The notes beneath the pieces are model-generated. The model did not search any database and was not told where the DNA came from. It worked only from the letters and a program-made list of their open reading frames with translations. Positions 44,652-52,789 of a stretch of 64,000 nt of DNA are shown in pieces. Made by a program: the position numbers and the translations under genes. Each line of letters opens with the position of its first letter. Within the stretch, counting starts at the first letter, position 1. Origin of the DNA: Gymnodinialimonas sp. 202GB13-11 (GTDB lineage: Bacteria; Pseudomonadota; Alphaproteobacteria; Rhodobacterales; Rhodobacteraceae); the NCBI RefSeq assembly GCF_040932485.1, contig NZ_JBFRBH010000001.1, forward strand, positions 2,604,001 through 2,668,000, given 5' to 3'.

Positions 44652-45176
44652 TTGCAACCCATCATCTATGACGTGGCGGTCTCCGCAGACGGCTTCATTG
44701 CAGGCCGTGATGCGGACGTGTCCGCCTTTCCTCACACCGGCGCTATTGTGGACGATTATGTCACCCGCCTTGGCACCTACACCGTGGTCCTCATGGGACG
44801 CGCAACCTATGAGTTTGGCTATGCCTTCGGGCTTACCCCCGGGGCCAACCCCTACCCGCACATGCGGTCTGTCGTGGTGTCTGGAACCCTTGACCTACCC
44901 AAAGACGCACAGGTCGAAGTCTGGCGCGACCTATCGGGGCTCGCCGATCTGCGATCAGCGGCTGAGGGTTCCATCTATCTCTGCGGCGGCGGCGAACTCG
45001 CGGCCTCCATCGCCCATGCAGGCCACCTCACCGATCTGCGCCTGAAACGCGCGCCGGTCGTCCTGGGGGGCGGCACACCGCTTTTCGCGGGCCTCAACGC
45101 CCCCCTCAACCTGCAACCTGAAGGTCAAACGGATTACGGCAACAACCTGCTGTTTCAATCCTTCCGGATTACCTGA
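44652..45176 (+). CDS. Dihydrofolate reductase/RibD C-terminal-like reductase
   Basis: The 174-aa protein matches the RibD_C/DHFR-like family: YDVAVSADGFIAG at the N-terminus (as in DHFR), VVLMGRATYEFGYAF, VVVSGTLDL, IYLCGGGELAASI and APVVLGGGTPLF. These proteins bind NADPH; the substrate of stand-alone forms is generally unknown. The start is TTG at 44652 with GGAG 7 nt upstream. An elaborate leader hairpin with a tiny ORF precedes it, suggesting post-transcriptional control. Confidence 0.85.
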   Translation: MQPIIYDVAVSADGFIAGRDADVSAFPHTGAIVDDYVTRLGTYTVVLMGRATYEFGYAFGLTPGANPYPHMRSVVVSGTLDLPKDAQVEVWRDLSGLADLRSAAEGSIYLCGGGELAASIAHAGHLTDLRLKRAPVVLGGGTPLFAGLNAPLNLQPEGQTDYGNNLLFQSFRIT

Positions 45177-45188
45177 CCTTGGCCCTCC

Positions 45189-45215
45189 TGCGCGCCGCCG
45201 TCATGGTGGCGCGCA
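45189..45215. repeat. Long inverted repeat between reductase and secreted-protein genes
   Basis: TGCGCGCCGCC (45189-45199) pairs with GGTGGCGCGCA (45205-45215) over 11 positions (one G-T), loop GTCAT. There is no U-run. It may terminate or stabilise the upstream message. Confidence 0.5.
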
Positions 45216-45239
45216 TTGAGGCATTCGAAAGGACCAACC

Positions 45240-45707
45240 ATGTTCAAACCAACCCTTCTGGCCACTGCAATCACGGCGGCCCTGTCCCTCCCCGCGCTCG
45301 CACAATCCGACCTTGACCGCTTGGCAACGGCGACCGAGGCCGCCGGCGAAAACATGGAGGCATTCCTTGTCTCAACCGTACCGTCGCTGGCCGACGTGAT
45401 GCCCGATTGGGCCTGGAGCCCCGAGATGCGTGAGGCTGCTTCCTGCACGCTGGATGCGATCCGCGCAGAAGGCGGGGATGAGGCTGTTGCGACCTACATC
45501 ACCGAGATGGAGGCCTTCGCCGAGGTCGAGATCACTTCGCTCACCCAGCTCTCAACCGTTACGCCGGTCCCGATCAGCCCCGATTTCGCAGCCGCTACCG
45601 GCCAGACGTGCGGCAGCGCTGAGTTGGCAATTCAACAAATGTCCGAAAGTGGCCTGATGGCTGCGATGATGGACCCCGCCGTTATGACGGCGTTGATGGG
45701 GCAGTAA
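45240..45707 (+). CDS. Secreted two-cysteine protein, family member C
   Basis: The 155-aa protein has a signal peptide (about residues 1-21, PALAQ). The mature form starts SDLDRLATATEAAGENM. It has AWSPEMREAASC, a second Cys in QTCGSAELAIQQM and the ending MSESGLMAAMM. Order and spacing match members A and B at 40996-41900, 3.3 kb away on the same strand. Function is unknown. It converges with the DUF6636 gene across a terminator-like repeat. Confidence 0.72.
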   Translation: MFKPTLLATAITAALSLPALAQSDLDRLATATEAAGENMEAFLVSTVPSLADVMPDWAWSPEMREAASCTLDAIRAEGGDEAVATYITEMEAFAEVEITSLTQLSTVTPVPISPDFAAATGQTCGSAELAIQQMSESGLMAAMMDPAVMTALMGQ

Positions 45708-45722
45708 GCGCCGCCCAATGCG

Positions 45723-45771
45723 GGACGGCGGGAGGGGCGAGGCGCGGCACGCGCCAGCGTCTCCCCCGTCC
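45723..45771. terminator. Dispersed terminator-type hairpin, copy 1
   Basis: Nested stems GGACGG/CCGTCC, GGGAG/CTCCC and GGCGCG/CGCGCC with an AGCGT bulge lie between convergent genes. The core GGGAGGGGC-AGGCGC...GCGCCAGCGTCTCCC recurs at 49441-49480. Confidence 0.65.
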
Positions 45772-45774
45772 GCT

Positions 45775-46242
45775 TCAATAAAGCGACCGCGCCGCCCGTC
45801 GCACCGAAAACCCGTTCCCGCGCGCGTTCTGGCAAGTCACGCCGGTCTGGGCCATCTGGCACTGAAACGTCGTGACTGACCAGTCCGACCCATAGCCGAT
45901 GGCCCCATGGATCGGCCAGAACACGTCTCCGTGGCAGGTCCATTGTTCGCGCGCTGGCCCATCCGGCGGCAAAATCAACGTCCGGGTCCGGTCCAGATCG
46001 CATGTCGGATCATCATCGCCATAATACTCTGGCAGCGTCCAATTCGCCTCGAAAATCAGGCACACCATCTCGCGCTGGTTCAGCGGCAAAGGCGTCTGCC
46101 AATGATCGTCCAGATAGCAGGTGATGTTCCCGCTCGGGCTGGAAAAGCCGGGCCGGTCAGCCAGCGCAGGGCTGGCCAAAACCATCAACACAAGCGCAAA
46201 GGCGCTAGCCGTCCACGCGGATAACCGCATTCTTCGGATCAT
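45775..46242 (-). CDS. Secreted DUF6636-like protein
   Basis: The 155-aa protein has a signal peptide (about residues 1-28, ASPALADRP). FSSPSGNITCYLDD at the mature N-terminus and a series of cysteines (NITCYL, VCLIFE, TCDLDR, TCHGD, FQCQM, TCQNARGNGFSVRRAARSLY) fit the DUF6636 pattern of small disulfide-rich secreted proteins of unknown role. GGAGG 9 nt before ATG 46242 supports this start, which lies 38 nt inside the end of the upstream dehydrogenase gene, so the two are translationally linked. Confidence 0.75.
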   Translation of the reverse strand: MIRRMRLSAWTASAFALVLMVLASPALADRPGFSSPSGNITCYLDDHWQTPLPLNQREMVCLIFEANWTLPEYYGDDDPTCDLDRTRTLILPPDGPAREQWTCHGDVFWPIHGAIGYGSDWSVTTFQCQMAQTGVTCQNARGNGFSVRRAARSLY

Positions 46243-48709
46243 AAGGGCTGTCCTCCACGACTTCGGCATCCCACAGCTCACGGAACATCCGCACCTTCAA
46301 CTTGGTGCCGACCTCCGCGAGGTCGGGCCGAACGTAGCCCATCCCGATCTGCTTGCCAAAGGCCACCGAATAGCCGCCCGAGGTCAGGCGCCCGATCTTC
46401 TCACCATCGACCAACAAAGCCTCACGCCCCCAAGGGTCCGCATCCTCCGGCCCGTCGATCAACACAGTCACGCATTTCGACCGAATGCCAACTGCTTCCA
46501 TCGCCGCCTTCCCGTGGAAGTCCTTCTCCAGATCGACAAACCGATCCAACCCGGCTTCGAGCGGGGTCGCATCCCTACCCAACTCCGTCCCGAACGCGCG
46601 ATAGCTCTTCTCCTGCCGCAACCAGTTCTGCGCTCGGCCCCCAACCAGCTTCATGCCATGCTTCTCACCGGCGGCAACCAATTGATCCCACAGGTAATTC
46701 TGCATCTCGATCGGGTGGTGAAGCTCCCACCCCAACTCACCGGTATAGGCCACCCGGATCGCCCGCACCGGGCACATGCCCAACTCGATATCGCGCATCG
46801 ACAGCCACGGGAACCGCTTGTTGCTCAACACGCTCGCAGGGTCCGCATCCTTCACCAATTCATTCAGAACATCGCGCGATTTCGGCCCCGCAATCGCGAA
46901 GACACCCCATTTCGTGGTGACATCTTCCTCGTTGATCCGCCCGAACCGATGCTCATTCTCCATGATAGCCTTGTAGAGGTAACCCTGATCATAGGCGTGC
47001 CACGCCCCCGCGCTGACAAGGTAATAGTCATCCTCCGCCACCCGCACGATGGTGTATTCCGTCCGCGTCGTGCCCGCTTCGGTCAGCGCATAGGTCAGGT
47101 TGATCCGCCCGACCTTCGGCAGCTTGTTGGTCGTGAACCAATCAAGGAAAGCCGTCGCCCCCGGCCCGCTGATCCGGTGCTTTGCAAACGCCGTTGCATC
47201 CAGCAACCCAACGCCCTCACGGATCGCCTCGGCCTCCGCTTTGGCATATTCCCACCAGCCCCCGCGCCGGAACGAGCGGCTCTCGCGATCAAAGCTGTCG
47301 GGCGCATCCAGCGGCCCATAGTAATTCGGCCGCTCGAACCCGTTCACGCAGCCAAACTGCGCGCCTGCGGCCTTCTGACGGTCAAAAGCCGGCGCGGTCC
47401 GCAGGGGCCGGCAGGCCTCCCGCTCCTCATCCGGGTGATGCAGGATATAGACGTGGTCGTAGCATTCCTCGTTCTTGCGCGCGGCATATTCGGTGGTCAT
47501 CCAATCCTGCCCGTAGCGCTTGGGATCGAGCGAGGCCATGTCGATCTCGGCCTCTCCGTCCACCATCATCTGCGCGAGATAATAGCCCGTGCCACCCGCT
47601 GCCGTGATGCCAAAGCTGAACCCTTCCGCCAGCCACATATTCTCCAACCCCGGCGCAGGCCCCACCAGCGGATTGCCGTCAGGCGTGTAGCAAATCGGCC
47701 CGTTGAAATCGTCCTTCAGGCCGCTCTCCTCGCAGGACGGGACCCGATGGATCATCGCCATGTATTGCTCTTCGATCCGCTCCAGATCGAGGGGGAAGAG
47801 GTCCGCCCGGAAACTGTCCGGCACGCCATGCTCAAAACACGCAGGCGCGCCCTTCTCATAAACGCCGAGGATCCAGCCCCCGCGCTCTTCCCGCACATAG
47901 GACTGCGCATCCGCATCACGGATCACCGGATGCTCGCCATTACCCGCTCCACGCCACTCCACAAGCGCCGGGTCCTGATCCATCACGATGAACTGATGCT
48001 CCACCGGGATCGCAGGCATCTTGATGCCCAACATCTTCGCGGTCCGCTGCACATGGTTGCCGCTCGCCGTGACCACATGTTCGGCGGTGATGACCTGTTG
48101 CTCGTCAGACGGCACAAGGTTCCCACCCTTCTCGACCATCTTCGTGACGGTCACCTCCCAGGCCGAGCCATTCCAATGGAACCCATCCGCCTGCCACTTC
48201 CGCACAATCTCCACACCCCGCTGCCGCGCGCCCTTGGCCATCGCCATGGTCACATCGGCGGGGTTAATGTAGCCGTCGGTATTGTGGTAAATCGCACCCT
48301 TCAAATCCTCGGTCCGGATCAGCGGCCAGCGTTCCTTGATCTGCTCCGGCGTCAGCCACTCGAACGGCACCCCCACAGTCTCAGCCGTACTCGCATAGAG
48401 CATATATTCGTCCATCCGCTCCTGCGTCTGCGCCATCCGCAGATTGCCCACCACGGCAAAGCCGGCATTCAGGCCCGTCTCCTCTTCAAGCGTCTTGTAG
48501 AACTTGACCGAGTAATCATGGATATGCGTCGTCGCGTAGGACATGTTGAACAAAGGCAGCAATCCCGCCGCATGCCAGGTCGAGCCGGACGTTAGCTCGT
48601 CCCGCTCCAACAACATCACATCGTCCCAACCGGCCTTCGCCAAATGATAGGCAATAGACGTGCCCACGGCACCGCCACCGACAACAAGGGCTTTAACTTG
48701 GGTTTTCAT
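46205..48709 (-). CDS. FAD-dependent dimethylglycine/sarcosine dehydrogenase-like protein with GcvT domain
   Basis: The 834-aa protein has an N-terminal DAO-type FAD domain (VVGGGAVGTSIAYHLAKAG, residues 8-26). The GSTWHAAG motif contains His46, equivalent to the histidine that covalently holds FAD in dimethylglycine dehydrogenase. The C-terminal half is a GcvT aminomethyltransferase/folate-binding module (YTGELGWELHHP, EKSYRAFGTELG, LTSGGYSVAFGKQIGMGYV). It should demethylate an N-methylated glycine derivative and pass the C1 unit to tetrahydrofolate. The exact substrate among several roseobacter paralogues cannot be fixed. Confidence 0.88.
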   Translation of the reverse strand: MKTQVKALVVGGGAVGTSIAYHLAKAGWDDVMLLERDELTSGSTWHAAGLLPLFNMSYATTHIHDYSVKFYKTLEEETGLNAGFAVVGNLRMAQTQERMDEYMLYASTAETVGVPFEWLTPEQIKERWPLIRTEDLKGAIYHNTDGYINPADVTMAMAKGARQRGVEIVRKWQADGFHWNGSAWEVTVTKMVEKGGNLVPSDEQQVITAEHVVTASGNHVQRTAKMLGIKMPAIPVEHQFIVMDQDPALVEWRGAGNGEHPVIRDADAQSYVREERGGWILGVYEKGAPACFEHGVPDSFRADLFPLDLERIEEQYMAMIHRVPSCEESGLKDDFNGPICYTPDGNPLVGPAPGLENMWLAEGFSFGITAAGGTGYYLAQMMVDGEAEIDMASLDPKRYGQDWMTTEYAARKNEECYDHVYILHHPDEEREACRPLRTAPAFDRQKAAGAQFGCVNGFERPNYYGPLDAPDSFDRESRSFRRGGWWEYAKAEAEAIREGVGLLDATAFAKHRISGPGATAFLDWFTTNKLPKVGRINLTYALTEAGTTRTEYTIVRVAEDDYYLVSAGAWHAYDQGYLYKAIMENEHRFGRINEEDVTTKWGVFAIAGPKSRDVLNELVKDADPASVLSNKRFPWLSMRDIELGMCPVRAIRVAYTGELGWELHHPIEMQNYLWDQLVAAGEKHGMKLVGGRAQNWLRQEKSYRAFGTELGRDATPLEAGLDRFVDLEKDFHGKAAMEAVGIRSKCVTVLIDGPEDADPWGREALLVDGEKIGRLTSGGYSVAFGKQIGMGYVRPDLAEVGTKLKVRMFRELWDAEVVEDSPYDPKNAVIRVDG

Positions 48710-48818
48710 CGGCGTTGCTCCGGGCAGGTCTGATTGCGTATTACCTGCCTCAAACCCAGACCACGCGCCTTACCCACCCGACCGAAAGGCGCGGAAAAGC
48801 GACATCTCTGCGGTCGCG

Positions 48819-49370
48819 CTATCGGCGCAAAGTGAAGACCAACCCGTCCGTGTCGATTTCAACCGCCTCGACCTGCCAATTCGCAAACCGCACCCGAGGT
48901 TCGCCGAAACTGTCCATCCGGTCAAACAATTGCACGATAAGCCGCTCCCAGCCGGCGCGGTTCGCCTCACTTTCGGGTGTCTCTGCACCGCCGTCATAGG
49001 CGAGACGATCCGCCGCCACGACGACCACTCGCGTCACGGTCAGGCCACCATTGCGCACTACCCAGGCATCAGGTTCGGCCGGAATCTCGACGCGGAGATT
49101 GATATCCGGAAAGGGAAAGCCACCCGCGCCAATGTTGAACCACCGCCGCTTACCGAGCAGGAACAATCCGTCTTCATCGTCCAACGTCAGGCGTGAAAAG
49201 CGGACCCTCGGCAGCCGTCCAACATGCGGATCTTCGACTAACGCCTCGGCCAAGGCCACCCGAATGTCCTCTGAACTGACCCGCACCTGCTGTTCCGAAG
49301 ACCCCCGCATGAACAGGAACACCAGTCCGCAAAGCACAGCGATTGTCGCAATAACTGCCAGAGTTTTCAT
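48819..49370 (-). CDS. Membrane-anchored protein of unknown function
   Basis: The 183-aa protein has an N-terminal membrane helix (about residues 3-22, LAVIATIAVLCGLVFLFM) and a soluble extracytoplasmic part with alternating beta-rich segments (RVRFSRLTLDDEDGLFLL, DINLRVEIPAEP, VEIDTDGLVFTLRR). The start at 49370 has GGGGAG nearby. No family is recognised. It lies between the dehydrogenase gene and a terminator-type repeat and seems monocistronic. Confidence 0.68.
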   Translation of the reverse strand: MKTLAVIATIAVLCGLVFLFMRGSSEQQVRVSSEDIRVALAEALVEDPHVGRLPRVRFSRLTLDDEDGLFLLGKRRWFNIGAGGFPFPDINLRVEIPAEPDAWVVRNGGLTVTRVVVVAADRLAYDGGAETPESEANRAGWERLIVQLFDRMDSFGEPRVRFANWQVEAVEIDTDGLVFTLRR

Positions 49371-49440
49371 GATGCTCCCCCTCGCTTCACACCTTAAAAA
49401 CGCGCGATCATGCCTGCTATTGCACGATACCGCGCGGGCT

Positions 49441-49480
49441 GGTGGGAGGGGCAAGGCGCACCGCGCCAGCGTCTCCCACC
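49441..49480. terminator. Dispersed terminator-type hairpin, copy 2
   Basis: GGTGGGAG (49441-49448) pairs with CTCCCACC (49473-49480) around an inner GGCGC-ACC-GCGCC stem, with the same AGCGT bulge as the copy at 45723-45771. It starts immediately beyond the stop of the minus-strand gene at 49485. Confidence 0.65.
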
Positions 49481-49484
49481 ATCC

Positions 49485-49955
49485 TCACCCGAAAATCGTC
49501 GCATCAAACGACTGCCACGCCTCTGGCTCATAAACCTGCGTGAACACCGAATGGCCAAGGAACAGCGCCCTGTCGGCCCAATGCAGCTCCGCCATGCTCA
49601 CGGAGCCGTCTTCGTCCACGAAAAGAGACATCTCAGCCGCACCCAGCGCCTGTGCAAAGGCACCCACATCCCGAACGTTCGTATCCCCCGCCTCCCGCCA
49701 ACTCCCGGCATATTCATCCCATAGCAGCGCCGCTGTTGCCTTCCGCGCAGCGTCCAACGCCGCCTCTTCCTTCCCAAGAAACCGCGCCAGAAAGGCCTGC
49801 GTCGCATCCGGGACGCGACCATCCTTCAAATCCGGCGCGCCCGGCCCATTCTCTAACACCCGGATCGCAGGCCGACCCACCGCAGACAGAAGCAGCCCAA
49901 GACCTGCCTCGTCCGCGCTCACCTCAAAAACGACAGACCCGATCGTGACGTTCAC
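49485..49955 (-). CDS. Cytoplasmic protein of unknown function (156 aa)
   Basis: GTG at 49955 overlaps the stop of the upstream membrane-protein gene (GTGA) and has GGAG just before it. The product is acidic, without signal peptide or membrane helix, and begins VNVTIGSVVFEVSADEAG. It has a helical middle (AFLARFLGKEEAALDAARKA) and an aromatic C-terminus (HWADRALFLGHSVFTQVYEP). I recognise no family. It is the third gene of the cluster 51876 to 49485. Confidence 0.65.
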   Translation of the reverse strand: MNVTIGSVVFEVSADEAGLGLLLSAVGRPAIRVLENGPGAPDLKDGRVPDATQAFLARFLGKEEAALDAARKATAALLWDEYAGSWREAGDTNVRDVGAFAQALGAAEMSLFVDEDGSVSMAELHWADRALFLGHSVFTQVYEPEAWQSFDATIFG

Positions 49956-50893
49956 TCCACACTCCGCCGCACCAACACCATCACCGACCACAACAGCAGC
50001 ACCGGCAACACCAGCACCCGCAGCACGAAAATCCCGATGATCGTCAGCGTCGCCGAAAACAGCGTATCCGCCTCCCGCGTGAATACCGCCGCCGCCTCCA
50101 CATAGCCCGCAACCGAGTCCCGCGCGCCCGTGATCGCCGATAGAAAGCCCGAGATCATGCCATCGCCGCCCTCGACGGCTTCAACCAGATCGCCCTCGCC
50201 CGCGCCGATCAGAACCCGCGCCTCCCCGGCCACGGCATCCAACTCCGCCATCGCCGTGTCCCACTGCGCCTGTGTGGCTACCTCGCCCAGCCAGACCCCG
50301 CCCGCGAAGACCAAGGGCAGGACAAGCCCCAAGGCCGCGCCCAACCGCACCGCCCGCAAACTCGCCCGCGCCGTGGACCCGCGCCCAAAGCCATAGCCCA
50401 CAAGGCCCACGCCCAGAACGATCAAGCCAATCGCTGCCACCGGCTGCAACCCAACCGTCGCCAAGGCCGCGCCCGCCGCCACCGCAAAAACCACGTCCGC
50501 AACCCGCTCCACCGTGTCATCAACTGGCTCTAGCACCTTCAGCGGCTGCAATGACGCTTGCGCCCCGATGGAGGCACCGACCTCCACCTCCTGCGCCGCA
50601 GACAGCGCCGCATTGATTGCACGCAAGCTCACGTAGACCCCCGCCGTCACCACCGCGACATCTTCCGCCGCCTCAACGGCGGGCGGCAAAGCCGGGTTCA
50701 CACCGCCACCGCGCACCAAATCCCACGCGCCGACAACCAGACAAACCAATCCGAAAATGGCAAAGATCACAGGCCACAATCCTGCCCTCTGGCCCTTGGG
50801 CACATCGCCACGACGCTCGCCCTGCAACACCGGTCGCTCCGCCTCCACCGGGCGCTCCGGTGCCTTTAGCGGAGGCTCGCGACGCTCACTCAC
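49952..50893 (-). CDS. Polytopic membrane protein of unknown function
   Basis: The 313-aa protein has a 37-residue proline- and charge-rich cytosolic N-terminus. A helix follows at about 39-60 (LWPVIFAIFGLVCLVVGAW), then an Ala/Val-rich periplasmic or amphipathic stretch, two helices around 150-172 and 185-210, a long acidic Gly-rich loop (VLIGAGEGDLVEAVEGGDGM), and a final helix near 285-305. It overlaps both neighbours by 4 nt. No function is recognised; it may be a small channel or scaffold. Confidence 0.7.
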   Translation of the reverse strand: MSERREPPLKAPERPVEAERPVLQGERRGDVPKGQRAGLWPVIFAIFGLVCLVVGAWDLVRGGGVNPALPPAVEAAEDVAVVTAGVYVSLRAINAALSAAQEVEVGASIGAQASLQPLKVLEPVDDTVERVADVVFAVAAGAALATVGLQPVAAIGLIVLGVGLVGYGFGRGSTARASLRAVRLGAALGLVLPLVFAGGVWLGEVATQAQWDTAMAELDAVAGEARVLIGAGEGDLVEAVEGGDGMISGFLSAITGARDSVAGYVEAAAVFTREADTLFSATLTIIGIFVLRVLVLPVLLLWSVMVLVRRSVE

Positions 50894-51876
50894 AGCATGC
50901 TCGGCACAACCAGATCCGGCGGCCGGTGCCCATCGGCGAAGGTCTTGATATTGATCAGAACCTTCTCTCCCATCTCGATCCGCCCTTCGCGTGTGGCCGA
51001 CCCCATGTGCGGCAGCAGCACCGCGTTGGGCAGCTCCCTCAGACGCGGGTTCACCTCACGCCCCTTCTCGAACACATCCAGGCCAGCCCCGGCAATCTCA
51101 CCCGCCCGCAACATCCGCGTCAGGGCATTTTCGTCGATCACTTCGCCCCGCGACGTGTTCACAATCACCGCCTCCGGCTTCATCAACTTCAAGCGCCGCG
51201 CATTCATCAGGTGGAACGTGCTCGGCGTATGCGGGCAATTCACGCTGACAACGTCCATCCGCGCGATCATCTGATCGAGGCTTTCCCAGTACGTCGCCTG
51301 CAACTCGGCCTCCGTATCGGCATGCAGCCTGCGCCGGTTGTGGTAATGCACCTGCATCCCGAATGCCGCCGCGCGCCGCGCAACAGCCTGACCGATCCGA
51401 CCCATGCCCAGAATGCCTAGCCGCTTGCCCGCCACTCGTCCGCCCATGAACGCCGTCGGCGCCCAACCGTCCCAGTTGCCCTGCTGCATCGTCGCCATGC
51501 CCTCGGGCACGCGCCGCAACACACCCAACATCAGCGCCATGACCATATCCGCCGTGTCATCGGTCATAACGCCGGGCGTATTGCTCACCAATATCCCCCG
51601 CTGCCGCGCCGTGGAGACATCCACATGGTCCACACCAGCCCCGTAATTCGCGATCAGCTTCAGCCGGTCGCCCGCCTGCCCCAGCATCCCGCCGTCGATC
51701 TTGTCGGCGATACACGGCACCAAAACATCGGCCCGCCCCATGGCCGCCACGAGGTCATCGCGGCTCATCGGGCGGTCATCTTCGCGCAATTCCACGTCGA
51801 AAAGTTCGCTCATCCGCGTCTCGACTACCTCCGGCAACCGTCGCGTAACGACAACACTTAACCGCTCACCTGCCAT
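50890..51876 (-). CDS. D-2-hydroxyacid dehydrogenase (glycerate/glyoxylate reductase-like)
   Basis: The 328-aa NAD(P)-dependent enzyme has the Rossmann motif LGILGMGRIGQAVARRAAAFG, the catalytic Arg in VNTSRGEVIDE, a Glu in LDVFE and the catalytic His in LLPHMGSATRE. NYGAGVDHVDV and GRVAGKRLG are typical of GyaR/GhrB-type glyoxylate/hydroxypyruvate reductases. The start at 51876 has GGAG at 7 nt. It leads a three-gene overlapping cluster with two unknown proteins and is divergent from the SH3-like gene. Confidence 0.88.
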   Translation of the reverse strand: MAGERLSVVVTRRLPEVVETRMSELFDVELREDDRPMSRDDLVAAMGRADVLVPCIADKIDGGMLGQAGDRLKLIANYGAGVDHVDVSTARQRGILVSNTPGVMTDDTADMVMALMLGVLRRVPEGMATMQQGNWDGWAPTAFMGGRVAGKRLGILGMGRIGQAVARRAAAFGMQVHYHNRRRLHADTEAELQATYWESLDQMIARMDVVSVNCPHTPSTFHLMNARRLKLMKPEAVIVNTSRGEVIDENALTRMLRAGEIAGAGLDVFEKGREVNPRLRELPNAVLLPHMGSATREGRIEMGEKVLINIKTFADGHRPPDLVVPSML

Positions 51877-52008
51877 GCTTCTGCTCCGAACGCTTGGTTT
51901 TGGCCCTCTCTCGTGACACTCTCCTATCGTTACCGGTGGCGCAAGATCACTGGAACGATTGAGGACACGTCTGGCCCAGTTCGGGTCACGGAACCGAGGC
52001 AGGAACCC

Positions 52009-52536
52009 ATGCGCAACGCCCTTATCGGCTTTGTCACACTTCTTCTTTGCACAATTGCTCTGGCGCCCACTGCGTCTGTGGCCCAAACAACCGAGGCCGC
52101 GCCTGAACGCGTCGGCCCCGTCACTGGCTTTCCGATCCCGCGCTATGTTTCCATGCGCGCGTCTGAGGGCAACGCGAGGCGCGGCCCCTCGCGCTCGCAT
52201 CGCATCGACTGGGTCTTCACCCGTCGCCACATGCCCATGATGATCGTTGCCGAACATGGCCATTGGCGCCGCGTCGTCGACCGCGACGGCGCAGGCGGCT
52301 GGATGCACTACTCGCTTTTGTCGGGTGAACGCTCCGCGATTGTCGAGATTGACATGCTCCCCCTCTATTCCCGCCCCGACCTCACCTCCACGATCCGCGC
52401 CCATGCCGAGCTTGGCGTCACCGGGCGGCTCGACGAATGCCAACCCGATTGGTGCCTGATGGAGGTCGGCGGCTACCGCGGCTGGGTCCAGACCGCCGCG
52501 CTTTGGGGTGTCGATCCGGGTGAGGTCTTCGACTGA
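52009..52536 (+). CDS. Secreted SH3-like domain protein
   Basis: The 175-aa protein has a signal peptide (residues 1-25, ASVAQ). It carries two bacterial SH3 (SH3_3/4-type) repeats: YVSMRASEGNARRGPSRSHRIDWVF with GHWRRVVDRDGAGGWMHYSLL, and LPLYSRPDLTSTIRAHAELG with CLMEVGGYRGWVQTAALWGV. Such domains often bind cell wall or protein partners in the periplasm. The AGGAA site supports the start. Confidence 0.83.
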   Translation: MRNALIGFVTLLLCTIALAPTASVAQTTEAAPERVGPVTGFPIPRYVSMRASEGNARRGPSRSHRIDWVFTRRHMPMMIVAEHGHWRRVVDRDGAGGWMHYSLLSGERSAIVEIDMLPLYSRPDLTSTIRAHAELGVTGRLDECQPDWCLMEVGGYRGWVQTAALWGVDPGEVFD

Positions 52537-52659
52537 AGCACCTTGCATTTTGCCTGGGCGATCGCGGATCGCGTTCGGGCCGCGGGTGAGAGGCATCGGG
52601 TTGCGGTTCAACTCAAAACGTAACGCGCCCTAATCTTATACAGGAATTCACCAAACCCC

Positions 52660-52734
52660 TCCCGAACGGGAAGGATTTTCGTCTGTCCAACCCCCAAACT
52701 CTTCCCGAACGGGAACAACTCCTCCCGAACGGGA
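52660..52734. repeat. Three TCCCGAACGGGA palindromes
   Basis: Copies are at 52660-52671, 52703-52714 and 52723-52734, all with the same AA centre, so they are also direct repeats. The third extends to TCCTCCCGAACGGGAGGA (8-bp arms). Start-to-start spacings are 43 and 20 bp, and copies 1 and 2 share a preceding CCAAAC. They lie between convergent genes. The 253-nt gap 52537-52789 holds nothing else that I recognise. Confidence 0.75.
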
Positions 52735-52789
52735 GGACTTTCCGGCCACTTCCCCGGCCCGATTTTTCGCTTCTGCGTTGGATCTCCGC

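Noticed and set aside
46121-48595. 824-codon open frame on the plus strand
   Set aside because: It is fully antisense to the dimethylglycine dehydrogenase-like gene, with composition typical of a shadow frame (rich in Arg, Pro, His).
52660-52734. Possible short CRISPR array
   Set aside because: There are only three 12-18 bp repeats with 31- and 8-bp intervals, no leader and no cas genes.
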